Shown in pieces: positions 39,097 to 46,382 of a DNA stretch of 47,988 nucleotides. This DNA is from a virus. Below the pieces are notes generated by a model. It was given only the letters and a program-made list of their open reading frames with translations, made no database searches and had not been told where the DNA came from. The first letter of the stretch is position 1. The number at the start of each line of letters is the position of its first letter. The stretch lies in the IMG/VR virus record IMGVR_UViG_3300044653_000035, positions 1 through 47,988 of that record; one strand, written 5' to 3'. The translations under genes and the position numbers were made by a program.

Positions 39097-39276
39097 ATGG
39101 AATTGAAACCGTGTCCGTTTTGCGGCGAGGAGCCTTACTGTGGAAACGATGCGCAGGGATGGGCTGTGCTTTGCGCATCTGCTAACTGCGACGTGTCACC
39201 TACAACCGCCTATCACGATACCGAATGGAGAGCAATTGCGGCTTGGAACAGGCGCGCTGACCCCACGCAGCCCTAA
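39097..39276 (+). CDS. Lar-like restriction alleviation protein
   Basis: The 59-residue product MELKPCPFCGEEPYCGNDAQ followed by VLCASANCDVSP and EWRAIAAWNRR fits the Lar family: a CPFCG zinc site, a second CxxxxC and the closing AI-x-AWN-x-R motif. Lar proteins reduce restriction by type I enzymes in the original system; many family members are untested. GAGG lies five bases before this ATG, which I prefer to the upstream ATG at 39079. Confidence 0.75.
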   Translation: MELKPCPFCGEEPYCGNDAQGWAVLCASANCDVSPTTAYHDTEWRAIAAWNRRADPTQP

Positions 39277-39307
39277 CGCATCACGGGTGGGAAGGAGAGA
39301 AAGAGAA

Positions 39308-39556
39308 ATGCGAAGAATGGTCAAGTTCGGTGTGTATGAACGGCGTGAGCGTCCACACAGTAAGGTCACTGTGACTCACAGCGGAGTGTACTTCAATCGA
39401 CGGGGCGCGAACGAAAGTGAGCAGGCCGTGATTTATCACACTTTCAATGAGCCGGAATACAACACACAGGTCATGACTTCGCGTGATTTTCTAGCAACGC
39501 ATCGCTATGTCGGCAAGATGATGAGAATTCACAGCGTCGAAGAAAGGCTACTATGA
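39308..39556 (+). CDS. Hypothetical early protein
   Basis: The 82-residue product (MRRMVKFGVYERRERPHSKV) has alternating strand-like segments (TVTHSGVYFNRRGANESEQA, VIYHTFNEPEYNTQVM) and a basic helix at the end. AAGGAG lies upstream. The stop overlaps the next small gene (ATGA). No family recognised. Confidence 0.6.
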   Translation: MRRMVKFGVYERRERPHSKVTVTHSGVYFNRRGANESEQAVIYHTFNEPEYNTQVMTSRDFLATHRYVGKMMRIHSVEERLL

Positions 39557-39645
39557 CCGCCCACATGATGCCCGCTGACGAACTATGCACGCGCATTCTG
39601 GCCGGCATCGCCGTTGCGCTCGTAATCATCATGATTATTAGCTGA
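39553..39645 (+). CDS. Very small one-helix membrane protein (30 aa)
   Basis: MTAHMMPADELCTRILAGIA is followed by VALVIIMIIS. The C-terminal half is a strongly hydrophobic helix of about 18 residues. It overlaps the upstream stop as ATGA, and the next gene's GAGGAG site follows its stop. A small membrane peptide of unknown role. Confidence 0.5.
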   Translation: MTAHMMPADELCTRILAGIAVALVIIMIIS

Positions 39646-39653
39646 GGAGACTT

Positions 39654-39866
39654 ATGGACCACGAAATCGAAATGAAGGCTCTAACCGATGCCGTCAACGT
39701 TCTCATGCAAGCGCAAGTAAAGTTGGCGGACTGGTACGGTCCTGAGGGCATGAAACTCACCCGCGCTTACGAGTATCTGCGTAAACAATTGCGGCCCATG
39801 GTCGAAGAGATTCTGGCTGATCCCGAAAAAGGCAGCCTGAGGAGCAGTGATGCAGGACGAAGATAA
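39654..39866 (+). CDS. Small helical hypothetical protein
   Basis: The 70-residue product (MDHEIEMKALTDAVNVLMQA) is mostly helical with a central WYGPEGM turn and a charged end. GAGGAG lies seven bases before the ATG. The 3' end overlaps the next small acidic gene. No family recognised. Confidence 0.6.
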   Translation: MDHEIEMKALTDAVNVLMQAQVKLADWYGPEGMKLTRAYEYLRKQLRPMVEEILADPEKGSLRSSDAGRR

Positions 39867-39963
39867 ACTGCGCGACCAGTACGACGCGGAACTGACGCAC
39901 GACGATCCGCACAGCCCGTACTACGATGGGCCGGATGACGAGGATGGAGACGACGATGAGTGA
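39850..39963 (+). CDS. Very small acidic protein (37 aa)
   Basis: The peptide begins MQDEDKLRDQYDAELTHDDP, is almost wholly acidic, and ends in a run of Asp/Glu/Gly (GPDDEDGDDDE). GAGGAG precedes the ATG. Its stop lies inside the start of the exonuclease gene. Very acidic small phage proteins sometimes mimic DNA, but that is only a possibility here. Confidence 0.5.
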   Translation: MQDEDKLRDQYDAELTHDDPHSPYYDGPDDEDGDDDE

Positions 39964-40807
39964 GCGCTTTATCGGCTTCAAATACGGGATGCCGTTCGAG
40001 GAGTATGACGCCGTGGACGCGCTCAATGGATCGTCACTGGTCCATATCCGCCGGAGCCCGATGGCTTATCGGTTCGCAATGGATAATCCCCAGGAACCCA
40101 CCGATGCCATGAAACTCGGCACCGTGATCCATACCGCGATTCTGGAACCGCCGTTACTTGGCAAGATCGCGGTCTGGGGTGTGACCGAGGAGCAAAAGGT
40201 TCGGCGCGGCGCGGTATGGGAAGCGTTCAAGAAAGCGAATGAGGGCCTGATCCTGCTCACGAAATCGGAACAGGCTGAGGTCGCGGATGCTGTCGATGGT
40301 GTCTACGCCTGCAATGTGGCCCGCGACTATCTCTGTGCCGATGGCAAGACGGAAGTGAGCATGTTCTGGGTCGATGAGTCGGACCGCTACTGGAAAGGGC
40401 GCATCGACAAGCTCATCAAGACGGCGCACACGGCTAAGATTGTGGATCTCAAAAAGACGCGGTGCTGCTCCAGCCGCCGGTTCGGATCGCAAGCCTATGC
40501 GCTCTCGTATCACATCAAGGCCGCAATCTACGTGAGCGGATACCAGACCTTGACCGGCGTGAGGCCGAAATTCAAGTGGGTGGCTATCGAGGCGAAGAGG
40601 CCGTTCGAGTGCGCCGTGTACCGGGCCACGCCGGATGTGCTCACGATTGGCGGCGAGCAGATGATGGGTCTTGTGCGGACGCTGGAAGAGTGCGAGCGCA
40701 CGCAGAACTGGCCACCGGAGCAGGAGCAGGAAGAGGATTTGATTCTGCCTGAGTATGCGGCAAGTGATGCGGACGCACTGGAAGAGTTCGCGGAAGTGGA
40801 GGGTTAG
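39956..40807 (+). CDS. RecE-like PD-(D/E)XK exonuclease
   Basis: The product is 283 residues starting at ATG 39956, overlapping the acidic gene. It shows the DUF3799/RecE-type nuclease pattern: SSLVHIRRSPMAYRF and KLGTVIHTAILEP (His59), KTEVSMFWVD (Glu133), WKGRIDKL (Asp151), IVDLKKT (Asp164, Lys166) and a downstream Q-Y helix (YALSYHIKAAIYVSGYQTLT). Such enzymes resect DNA ends 5' to 3' for recombination and pair with a single-strand annealing protein, here perhaps the next gene. Confidence 0.85.
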   Translation: MSERFIGFKYGMPFEEYDAVDALNGSSLVHIRRSPMAYRFAMDNPQEPTDAMKLGTVIHTAILEPPLLGKIAVWGVTEEQKVRRGAVWEAFKKANEGLILLTKSEQAEVADAVDGVYACNVARDYLCADGKTEVSMFWVDESDRYWKGRIDKLIKTAHTAKIVDLKKTRCCSSRRFGSQAYALSYHIKAAIYVSGYQTLTGVRPKFKWVAIEAKRPFECAVYRATPDVLTIGGEQMMGLVRTLEECERTQNWPPEQEQEEDLILPEYAASDADALEEFAEVEG

Positions 40808-41449
40808 ATGGCAAGTGAGGCAGTAAAGCGCGAGTTGCCGGGGAGCTACAGCGCCATGTATCCGAGCCGATTCATGAAGGCTGACGGGTTCAAGGGCAAG
40901 AAGCTCCAGTTCACCATCAAGGCCATCTTCGGCGAGGATTTGCTCTCGTCTGAGGATGAGGCCACCAAGCAGGAATGGATCACGCAATTCGAGGAGACGC
41001 GGCTTGAGTGGGTGATGAATAAAACAAATGCTTATTGCCTCTTCCGCATGTTCGGCGGCGACCCGCATTCATGGGTGGGCAAGCGCATCGTTCTCTTCGG
41101 CCAACCTGGGGTATGGTTCGGCGAGAAAGGTGAAGCAATTCGCGTCTGGGGAAGCCCCGATTTGACTGAGGATTTGCCAATAACGCTGCGATTCTTGCGC
41201 AAGAAAAAGGATCGCAACATGACGCTTCGCAAGACCGTGGCGACTAACGGTACAGCATCCACCATTGCTCCGCAGCCAGCAATCGCCCAAGCGCAACCGA
41301 CCACGTTCACCATCAGCGAACGGCTCGCGCAGATATTCACACTTCTGGGATGGAACGCGGCCACGCAACAGAACTGGCTTGTGGCGAACGCGAACATGAG
41401 CGATGAGCAGATGGTATCCAAACTGGAACCGCAACTCGACACCGACTAA
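40808..41449 (+). CDS. Recombination partner / ssDNA-binding-like protein
   Basis: The 213-residue product begins at the base after the exonuclease stop. The N-terminal 130 residues (YPSRFMKADGFKGKKLQFTI, LEWVMNKTNAYCLFRMFGGD, HSWVGKRIVLFGQPGVWFGE) are beta-rich and look like an OB-type fold I associate with phage proteins beside exonucleases. A Pro/Gln/Thr linker and a small C-terminal helical domain follow. A role as ssDNA-binding or annealing partner is inferred from position and fold impression. Confidence 0.55.
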   Translation: MASEAVKRELPGSYSAMYPSRFMKADGFKGKKLQFTIKAIFGEDLLSSEDEATKQEWITQFEETRLEWVMNKTNAYCLFRMFGGDPHSWVGKRIVLFGQPGVWFGEKGEAIRVWGSPDLTEDLPITLRFLRKKKDRNMTLRKTVATNGTASTIAPQPAIAQAQPTTFTISERLAQIFTLLGWNAATQQNWLVANANMSDEQMVSKLEPQLDTD

Positions 41450-41485
41450 CCAGCAGTGAGCGCGAGGAGCGCAAAGGGAGATAGC

Positions 41486-41902
41486 ATGGCAGGACGAGTT
41501 TTGGAAATGAGACTAGCTCACCAGCAAGAGACGGAAACGTGCTACGAGTGCGGGGTTGAGTTCGCGTCCCCTGTGCTCGCAAATCGCCATCGTGATGGGA
41601 AGACTTTCTACTGTCCGAACGGCCACGGCCAATGCTACACGAAAACAGAAGAACAGAAGTTGCGGGAGCTTTTGGCGGCCGAGAAAAGCAGACGCGAGCA
41701 GGCTGAGCGTGACGCTGAATGGCACCGCGCCGAAACGCGCAAGGCGGAACTAGCAGCGTCGAAGGCGAAGAAAGCGCTCAAGAAGGTCGAGACGCGCGTC
41801 AACGCTGGAGTTTGTCCCCACTGTAACCGCACTTTCCAGCAGCTCGCCCGGCACATGCAATGCAAGCACGCAACGATCATCACTACGGAGGCACAGCAAT
41901 GA
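41486..41902 (+). CDS. Zinc-finger coiled-coil protein
   Basis: In this 138-residue protein the N-terminus has CYECGVEFASPVLANRHRDG and FYCPNGHGQC, a zinc-like cluster. A Lys/Glu/Ala-rich coiled coil (AEKSRREQAERDAEWHRAET) follows, and a classic C2H2 finger ends it (CPHCNRTFQQLARHMQCKH). C2H2 fingers are uncommon in bacteria but known in some phage proteins. GGGAG precedes ATG 41486. Probably binds nucleic acid. Confidence 0.7.
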   Translation: MAGRVLEMRLAHQQETETCYECGVEFASPVLANRHRDGKTFYCPNGHGQCYTKTEEQKLRELLAAEKSRREQAERDAEWHRAETRKAELAASKAKKALKKVETRVNAGVCPHCNRTFQQLARHMQCKHATIITTEAQQ

Positions 41903-42255
41903 CGCAGACCATTGACGACGGCATAGACCTTGAGCGCGGCACAGCGAACGTGGAGCGGATACTGCACACTGAGCACGGGTCGCCAAGCGAGGGCGTGACT
42001 CTGACATTGCCTCCCCAGCCCACCCCGCCTGCATCTCAGGCACCCGCGAGGAAGCAGCGGTCAGATGCGGGGAAACCACGGGAGAAGAAAGCGGAGCCGG
42101 TCGCCGGGCGTCTCACAAAAGACCAGGCGGAGAAAATTGGTCACATGGCCGCAGGGGTACGCATCAAGGACCAACTGGCGAAGGAAGCTGCCGAAGAATA
42201 CGAACGTGCCTACGGCGAGTTCAAGGCGTATCTCGACAAACTCACAATCGCGTAG
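41899..42255 (+). CDS. Hypothetical early protein
   Basis: The 118-residue product starts MTQTIDDGIDLERGTANVER in an ATGA overlap. A Pro/Gln-rich disordered centre separates this from a C-terminal helical region (KDQAEKIGHMAAGVRIKDQL, AKEAAEEYERAYGEFKAYLD). No family recognised. Confidence 0.6.
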   Translation: MTQTIDDGIDLERGTANVERILHTEHGSPSEGVTLTLPPQPTPPASQAPARKQRSDAGKPREKKAEPVAGRLTKDQAEKIGHMAAGVRIKDQLAKEAAEEYERAYGEFKAYLDKLTIA

Positions 42256-42282
42256 CCTTTGGCGCGGGAAGGGATGAGGGAA

Positions 42283-43134
42283 ATGAACTGGATTGAAGAC
42301 GCAAACGGAAACAAATGTTCCGAGGAATATTTCGGATCGAAAGAGACCGCGCAGGCGGCGCTCGATAGCCTAATAGACTGCAAAAATTGTGTTAACTGCT
42401 CGGGCTGCTCGGACTGCTCGGACTGCTCGCGCTGCTCGGACTGCTCGGACTGCTCGGACTGCTCGCGCTGCTCGGACTGCTCGCGCTGCTCGGACTGCTC
42501 GCGCTGCTCGGACTGCTCGCGCTGCTCGGACTGCTCGCGCTGCTCGGGCTGCTCGGGCTGCTCGGACTGCTCGGGCTGCTCGGGCTGCTCGGGCTGCTCG
42601 GACTGCTCGGACTGCTCGGACTGCTCGGACTGCTCGGACTGCTCGCGCTGCTCGGACTGCTCGCGCTGCTCGGGCTGCTCGGGCTGCTCGGACTGCTCGG
42701 ACTGCTCGGACTGCTCGGGCTGCTCGCGCTGCTCGGACTGCTCGGGCTGCTCGGGCTGCTCTAATATCGCGTGGCTCAATGAAAAGAAGAACCTGAAAGG
42801 CGATCCCACGTCAACCTGGAGCGGACCGCCGTACATCCCGAAGATCGAGAACATCCACACGCGCATTTACGAAGCCGCGTCGATTCCCCCAGAAGCTCTT
42901 GAAATGGCAACTTGGCACACCTGCGGCACAACGCATTGCCGGGGCGGCTGGGCTGTGTTTCTGACTGGCGATGCAGGCAGAGCACTGGAAACGTTCCACG
43001 GCACATTGCTGGCCGCGCAACTGATCTACCGCGAGAGTGGCTACGCCATCAATCCGTGCCGGTTCTTCGACAGCAATGAAGAGGCCCTTGCCGACATGAA
43101 GCGACTGGCCGAGGAAGAGAAAGCCCAGAAATAG
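42283..43134 (+). CDS. Cys-x-x tripeptide-repeat protein with conserved C-terminal domain
   Basis: The product is 283 residues. After 36 normal residues come CKN and CVN and then 41 consecutive Cys-Ser-X units, where X is Asp, Arg, Gly or Asn. Such a repeat could form a narrow beta-helix or bind many metal ions. The last 110 residues form a globular domain (YIPKIENIHTRIYEAASIPP, MATWHTCGTTHCRGGWAVFL, NPCRFFDSNEEALADMKRL) that I have seen as the tail of phage repeat proteins. ATG 42283 is chosen by AAGGG nine bases upstream; an ATG at 42274 is close. Function unknown. Confidence 0.7.
   Translation: MNWIEDANGNKCSEEYFGSKETAQAALDSLIDCKNCVNCSGCSDCSDCSRCSDCSDCSDCSRCSDCSRCSDCSRCSDCSRCSDCSRCSGCSGCSDCSGCSGCSGCSDCSDCSDCSDCSDCSRCSDCSRCSGCSGCSDCSDCSDCSGCSRCSDCSGCSGCSNIAWLNEKKNLKGDPTSTWSGPPYIPKIENIHTRIYEAASIPPEALEMATWHTCGTTHCRGGWAVFLTGDAGRALETFHGTLLAAQLIYRESGYAINPCRFFDSNEEALADMKRLAEEEKAQK
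42397..42765 (+). repeat. 9-bp minisatellite, 41 units
   Basis: Forty-one direct units of TGCTCGxxC (TGC TCG GAC, CGC or GGC, with a last TGC TCT AAT) code for Cys-Ser-Asp/Arg/Gly. Units differ mostly in the first two bases of the third codon, so length changes keep the frame. All six frames are open across it, so overlapping long open frames here are artefacts. Confidence 0.9.
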
Positions 43135-43154
43135 TTCTACGCGAGGAAACGAAA

Positions 43155-43469
43155 ATGGAAAGCGTGAAGTTTGAGCGCGTGGCAATGAGGGACGTTCCCG
43201 ATCCGGTGAACAAGCGCACTCAGCGCTCCGTGTATTGGGAGGCTTTTGAGGCCATCATTTCGCTGCCATCGGACGAATCCTTCGCCATCAAGATTCCCGT
43301 CAAGGGTCAGCCTCACGCGAACTCTGTAGTCAATAAGCTGCGCCAATGGGCAGACTTCTATGCGCCGCAAAAGTTCATCCTTGCGAATCGGGCCTCAGAC
43401 TACAAGGCAATGTGGTGCTGGTGGATTCCCATAGAGCAAAAGCCCAAGAGGAACGGAAAGAATCATTGA
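43155..43469 (+). CDS. Hypothetical early protein
   Basis: This 104-residue protein begins MESVKFERVAMRDVPDPVNK. Its centre resembles a small alpha/beta fold (YWEAFEAIISLPSDESFAIK, KLRQWADFYAPQKFILANR) and it ends with a Trp-rich then basic segment (AMWCWWIPIEQKPKRNGKNH). It lies between the repeat protein and the replication gene. No family recognised. Confidence 0.6.
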   Translation: MESVKFERVAMRDVPDPVNKRTQRSVYWEAFEAIISLPSDESFAIKIPVKGQPHANSVVNKLRQWADFYAPQKFILANRASDYKAMWCWWIPIEQKPKRNGKNH

Positions 43470-43525
43470 ATCACGATGGGGCGATGACAAGAAATAGCTT
43501 GCAAAACGCGCGGAGGCGCATCACA

Positions 43526-44524
43526 ATGTTTAATAGTCCGCCCCGTGCCGACTGTGGGTGCCCTGGGGTTGCTCCCGGAGCCGTTCAAGTGGATGGCGAG
43601 TGTTCTCAGCACTCGCCTCCAGCCTCACTGAGAGAGGTCCAAATGCCTGCTAAATGGCAGCAGTGGATGCCATTCCATATCGACCGCTTCTTTGGAAGTC
43701 CCGCCGTTCAGGCGATGGCTCCAGCCTGCCAGATGGGCTATCTCAGACTGCTGACGTCATGTTGGCAAAGCGAAGATTGCGCGGTATCGTCTGACCCGTT
43801 GGATTTGGCCGAAAAGAGTGGGCTCGGCGATGAACTTTGGGCGACTCATGGCCCGCGCATCCTACGTAAATTCGAGGCCATCGACGGCTCCGAAAGACTC
43901 CGTAACGCCATTTGCTTCGCGGAGTGGGAGAAAGCCAAAGCGTCCTACGGAAAAAGAGCCGCAGCCGCTGAAAAAACGAATAGCGTGCGCGTTCCAACGC
44001 AAAGCGTTGCGGTTAGCGAAGATAAAACCATCGGTGACCGAGCGGTGACCGTTTCAGGTCGTGTTGGTGTTAATGTAAGTGTTTCCTCTCAAATGAATCA
44101 CGTTGACGTCGCGCGCGCGGTCGGCGAGCGTTGCGGGATAACTTCGCCTCGCGTATGGCAGGCGATTGAGGCGCAAGCGCGAATCGAGATTACGGACGGA
44201 CGCACAGTGCAGGATGTGGCTGAGGAAATGGTGACGTCATGGCAGAACTACCAGACAGCCAAGCCGAAGTTAAACGCGCCGCCAGGGGCTGAGAAGTTCT
44301 TCGGTGAAGGCATGTGGCGCGACCAGTCAACGTGGAACTGGAAGGATTCGCCAGCGCGCACGATCCCATCTGCCGCATCTTATGCCGCCGCCGATGACGA
44401 ATACGCGCGAGAAGAACGCCGAGGCTACGAGATGTGGCTTGGCATGAACGAAGCGTACAAGGCTGCAAATCCGTGGAAGGGTGAGATTCCGACTTGCGCC
44501 GAAGTGGCGCGGAAAGCGAATTGA
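43526..44524 (+). CDS. DUF1376-like replication/primosomal protein
   Basis: The 332-residue product contains the DUF1376/YdaU-type N-domain: WMPFHIDRFFGSPAVQAMAP with CQMGYLRLLTSCWQSEDCAV and LDLAEKSGLGDELW. A variable linker and a C-terminal helical domain (SPRVWQAIEAQARIEITDGR, YEMWLGMNEAYKAANPW) follow. These proteins are usually replisome organisers that recruit host helicase. A Cys-rich extension (ADCGCPGVAPGAVQVDGECS) precedes the domain. ATG 43643 with AGAGG would start at the domain itself. No helicase gene was found, so host helicase is presumably used. Confidence 0.65.
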   Translation: MFNSPPRADCGCPGVAPGAVQVDGECSQHSPPASLREVQMPAKWQQWMPFHIDRFFGSPAVQAMAPACQMGYLRLLTSCWQSEDCAVSSDPLDLAEKSGLGDELWATHGPRILRKFEAIDGSERLRNAICFAEWEKAKASYGKRAAAAEKTNSVRVPTQSVAVSEDKTIGDRAVTVSGRVGVNVSVSSQMNHVDVARAVGERCGITSPRVWQAIEAQARIEITDGRTVQDVAEEMVTSWQNYQTAKPKLNAPPGAEKFFGEGMWRDQSTWNWKDSPARTIPSAASYAAADDEYAREERRGYEMWLGMNEAYKAANPWKGEIPTCAEVARKAN

Positions 44525-44525
44525 G

Positions 44526-44678
44526 ATGGAAATGGACGCGATTGAAAAGGTTCTCAGGGCCGCTACGGAAGAATTTGGGTGCTGCCCAACGTGGGCGATA
44601 CCGCTAACCGAAGCATGGGAAGAGCTTGCCGAACTGCGAAAGAAAGCGGCCTTGCAGCTCGCCAAAGTCGAAAAGTAG
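44526..44678 (+). CDS. Small helical protein (50 aa)
   Basis: The ATG begins one base after the upstream stop. MEMDAIEKVLRAATEEFGCC followed by PTWAIPLTEAWEELAELRKK is helical with two adjacent Cys. Position suggests coupling to the replication gene. No family recognised. Confidence 0.5.
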   Translation: MEMDAIEKVLRAATEEFGCCPTWAIPLTEAWEELAELRKKAALQLAKVEK

Positions 44679-44736
44679 GCAACTGTATTTGCACTGCGGG
44701 AAGGGTGCCGCGTAACGAGCGAGGCGAGAGGGATGA

Positions 44737-44943
44737 ATGGAATATCAGTGGCGTGAACACATCAGGCATCGCGGGCGCATCGAGAGGCTCTTGCGCCGCG
44801 TTTGGCTTTGGTCGCGGGTCGTGGGCCGCATGGATGACGGATTCAGAATCGGGCCTATCCTCGCATGGATAATCGCGGGTCCTGTGCATGAAACGTGCGC
44901 GTGCGCTAAGTGTGCCGACCCCGCGCAGCAGGTCAGGCGATGA
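44737..44943 (+). CDS. Small basic hypothetical protein
   Basis: The 68-residue product MEYQWREHIRHRGRIERLLR is very basic at the start, has a hydrophobic centre (GFRIGPILAWIIAGPV) and ends with ETCACAKCADPAQQ, a Cys cluster. It overlaps the next gene by ATGA, which supports it. No family recognised. Confidence 0.5.
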   Translation: MEYQWREHIRHRGRIERLLRRVWLWSRVVGRMDDGFRIGPILAWIIAGPVHETCACAKCADPAQQVRR

Positions 44944-45179
44944 AACATTTCGTGATTGCGACAGCGTTACGCGGCCCAGTAAACCCGCCAGAGCCGCTCG
45001 ATCCCGCCAATCAGCGCATCCTGGATCACGTCGTCGCAGGCGAGGCGTATTTCGCGCAGTTGGAACGCGATCCGCCGATCTCGCATTGGAGGCAGGTGGC
45101 AATGGCAAAACGCCCCGTCAAGTCCGATTACCGCGACAGGCCGTTCAATCACAGGCTGCATTGGTGGGAGGTCGCATGA
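44940..45179 (+). CDS. Hypothetical early protein
   Basis: The 79-residue product MKHFVIATALRGPVNPPEPL overlaps its neighbours by ATGA at both ends. The chain is Pro-rich, then helical (NQRILDHVVAGEAYFAQLER), then basic with paired Trp near the end. No family recognised. Confidence 0.55.
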   Translation: MKHFVIATALRGPVNPPEPLDPANQRILDHVVAGEAYFAQLERDPPISHWRQVAMAKRPVKSDYRDRPFNHRLHWWEVA

Positions 45180-45379
45180 AACTAGCCATTCGCCGGGCTC
45201 CCTCCGGTATGCAGCGCACCGACGTAGGCCATGCCGTGCGGGGCTTGCGGATCAGGGGCGATGTCCAGGCGGTACAGCAGGCGTTAGCGCGGCATATCGA
45301 CGCAGCTCCATTCCTGCACGCGGGGATGGTGAATGAGGATTGTCCGGCGTGCAGAGAAATGGTTAGGAGGCTCAAGTGA
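45176..45379 (+). CDS. Small basic protein with CxxC
   Basis: The 67-residue product MKLAIRRAPSGMQRTDVGHA is basic and helical, ending NEDCPACREMVRRLK with one CxxC. The ATG overlaps the previous stop, and its own stop overlaps the next GTG. No family recognised. Confidence 0.55.
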   Translation: MKLAIRRAPSGMQRTDVGHAVRGLRIRGDVQAVQQALARHIDAAPFLHAGMVNEDCPACREMVRRLK

Positions 45380-45555
45380 TTCGAGCGACTTATTGGGTGC
45401 TGTGGGCCGGGGAGGCGGTGTTTCTGGCCGTTCTCTGGCACGAATGGGGATGGCAATCCGCCGTAATCTCTACGTTGCTGTGCATGGTGGAGGGCACGCG
45501 CATTGAGGTCGGCAGGCAGATCAAGGCTTTGCGGCTTTCAGAAAGGGCGAGATGA
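45376..45555 (+). CDS. Small membrane-associated protein (59 aa)
   Basis: The gene has a GTG start in a GTGA overlap. The N-terminal part is hydrophobic and Trp-rich (TYWVLWAGEAVFLAVLWHEW), then QSAVISTLLCMVEGT, then a basic helix. It may have one or two membrane segments. It ends in an ATGA overlap with the nuclease gene. Function unknown. Confidence 0.5.
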   Translation: MIRATYWVLWAGEAVFLAVLWHEWGWQSAVISTLLCMVEGTRIEVGRQIKALRLSERAR

Positions 45556-45911
45556 GCAAGACACCAGAGGGGCAGATTCTCAAAGCGATCATGGATTGGC
45601 TGGCGGCGAAGCATATTCTCGCATTCAGGCAAAATAGCGGCTCTCTTCGCAATCCAGCGGGCAAGCCGATTCGTTTCGGCGTTCCCGGAATGGCCGATAT
45701 TTTGGTGTTTCAACGGTGCGAATTTAGATTGGGGGCAAATGGAGAATCAATCGTTCTAGCCCAAACGATTCGGCCGCTGTGGATTGAGTGCAAGGCCGCC
45801 AAAGGCAAGCAAAGTGAACTGCAAAAGAGCTTTCAGGCTCAGGTTGAGAGCGAAGGCCACAAGTATGTGGTCGCCCGCTCAATAGAGGACGTTGAAGAGG
45901 CCCTGCGATGA
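45552..45911 (+). CDS. VRR-NUC nuclease
   Basis: The 119-residue product matches the VRR-NUC group of PD-(D/E)XK nucleases: an N-terminal helix (GQILKAIMDWLAAKHILAFR), IRFGVPGMADILVF with the catalytic Asp, RPLWIECKAAKGKQS with the E-x-K pair, and a final FQAQVESEGHKYVVARS segment. Stand-alone VRR-NUC proteins are structure-specific nucleases that can act on DNA junctions. Coupled to its neighbours by ATGA. Confidence 0.85.
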   Translation: MSKTPEGQILKAIMDWLAAKHILAFRQNSGSLRNPAGKPIRFGVPGMADILVFQRCEFRLGANGESIVLAQTIRPLWIECKAAKGKQSELQKSFQAQVESEGHKYVVARSIEDVEEALR

Positions 45912-46315
45912 GCCACATCCCTCTGGAATCAGCGTTTTTGTGCCCTTGCGGCCTCGTAGGCGACTCCTCCACGCAATGCGCCTGCGGCAATGCCCTCGGC
46001 CTGCTGTGCCTCGCCAAGGTGCTGAACCGGGAGAGCACGGAGCCTGCAATGGTCAGTTTTAGGAGTTTAGAGACCCGTGGCGCGTCCGATGGCACTTGGT
46101 GCGAGTTGCGGGACTCCAGCGACCAGCAAAGCGGCCTTGAGGCTCTAAACTGCGAAATCTGCCTCAAGGCCAGAGTGACCCGGCTAATTGAGCAGGTGCA
46201 GGTCTGTGAGGGGTGCGTTACGGCTGCGACGTGGGAAAGGCGGTCTACGGCGTATCCGGATCGGGAGATTGTGCAGGGTATCGAGTTCTACAACCCAGCA
46301 AGGAGAGCATCATGA
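45908..46315 (+). CDS. Cys-rich hypothetical protein
   Basis: The 135-residue product begins MSHIPLESAFLCPCGLVGDS with C12-x-C14 and CACGNALGLLCLAK, then NCEICLKARVTRL and CEGCV later: several CxxC-type pairs suggesting zinc sites. It overlaps the nuclease stop and the next small gene by ATGA. No family recognised. Confidence 0.6.
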   Translation: MSHIPLESAFLCPCGLVGDSSTQCACGNALGLLCLAKVLNRESTEPAMVSFRSLETRGASDGTWCELRDSSDQQSGLEALNCEICLKARVTRLIEQVQVCEGCVTAATWERRSTAYPDREIVQGIEFYNPARRAS

Positions 46316-46380
46316 AACGATTCGCAGCAGTGGTTATTGCGCTGGCCTGTTTGCCAGTGCACGCGCAGATGAGGAGGTAA
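46312..46380 (+). CDS. Signal-peptide-like micropeptide (22 aa)
   Basis: MKRFAAVVIALACLPVHAQM ends in RR. It is essentially a Sec signal peptide with an A-x-A-like cut site (VHA, then Q) and almost no mature part. The ATG overlaps the previous stop, and its last codons form the AGGAGG site of the next gene. It may be a leader that couples translation, or the remnant of a truncated secreted protein. Confidence 0.4.
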   Translation: MKRFAAVVIALACLPVHAQMRR

Positions 46381-46382
46381 TT

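Noticed and set aside
42397-42765. CRISPR-like repeat array
   Set aside because: Units are 9 bp with no spacers and lie in a coding frame, so it is a coding minisatellite.
42210-42866. Long minus-strand frame of Glu-Gln-Ser/Pro/Arg repeats
   Set aside because: It is the antisense of the 9-bp Cys-Ser-X repeat, which keeps all six frames open. The plus-strand frame has a good ribosome binding site and normal flanking domains.
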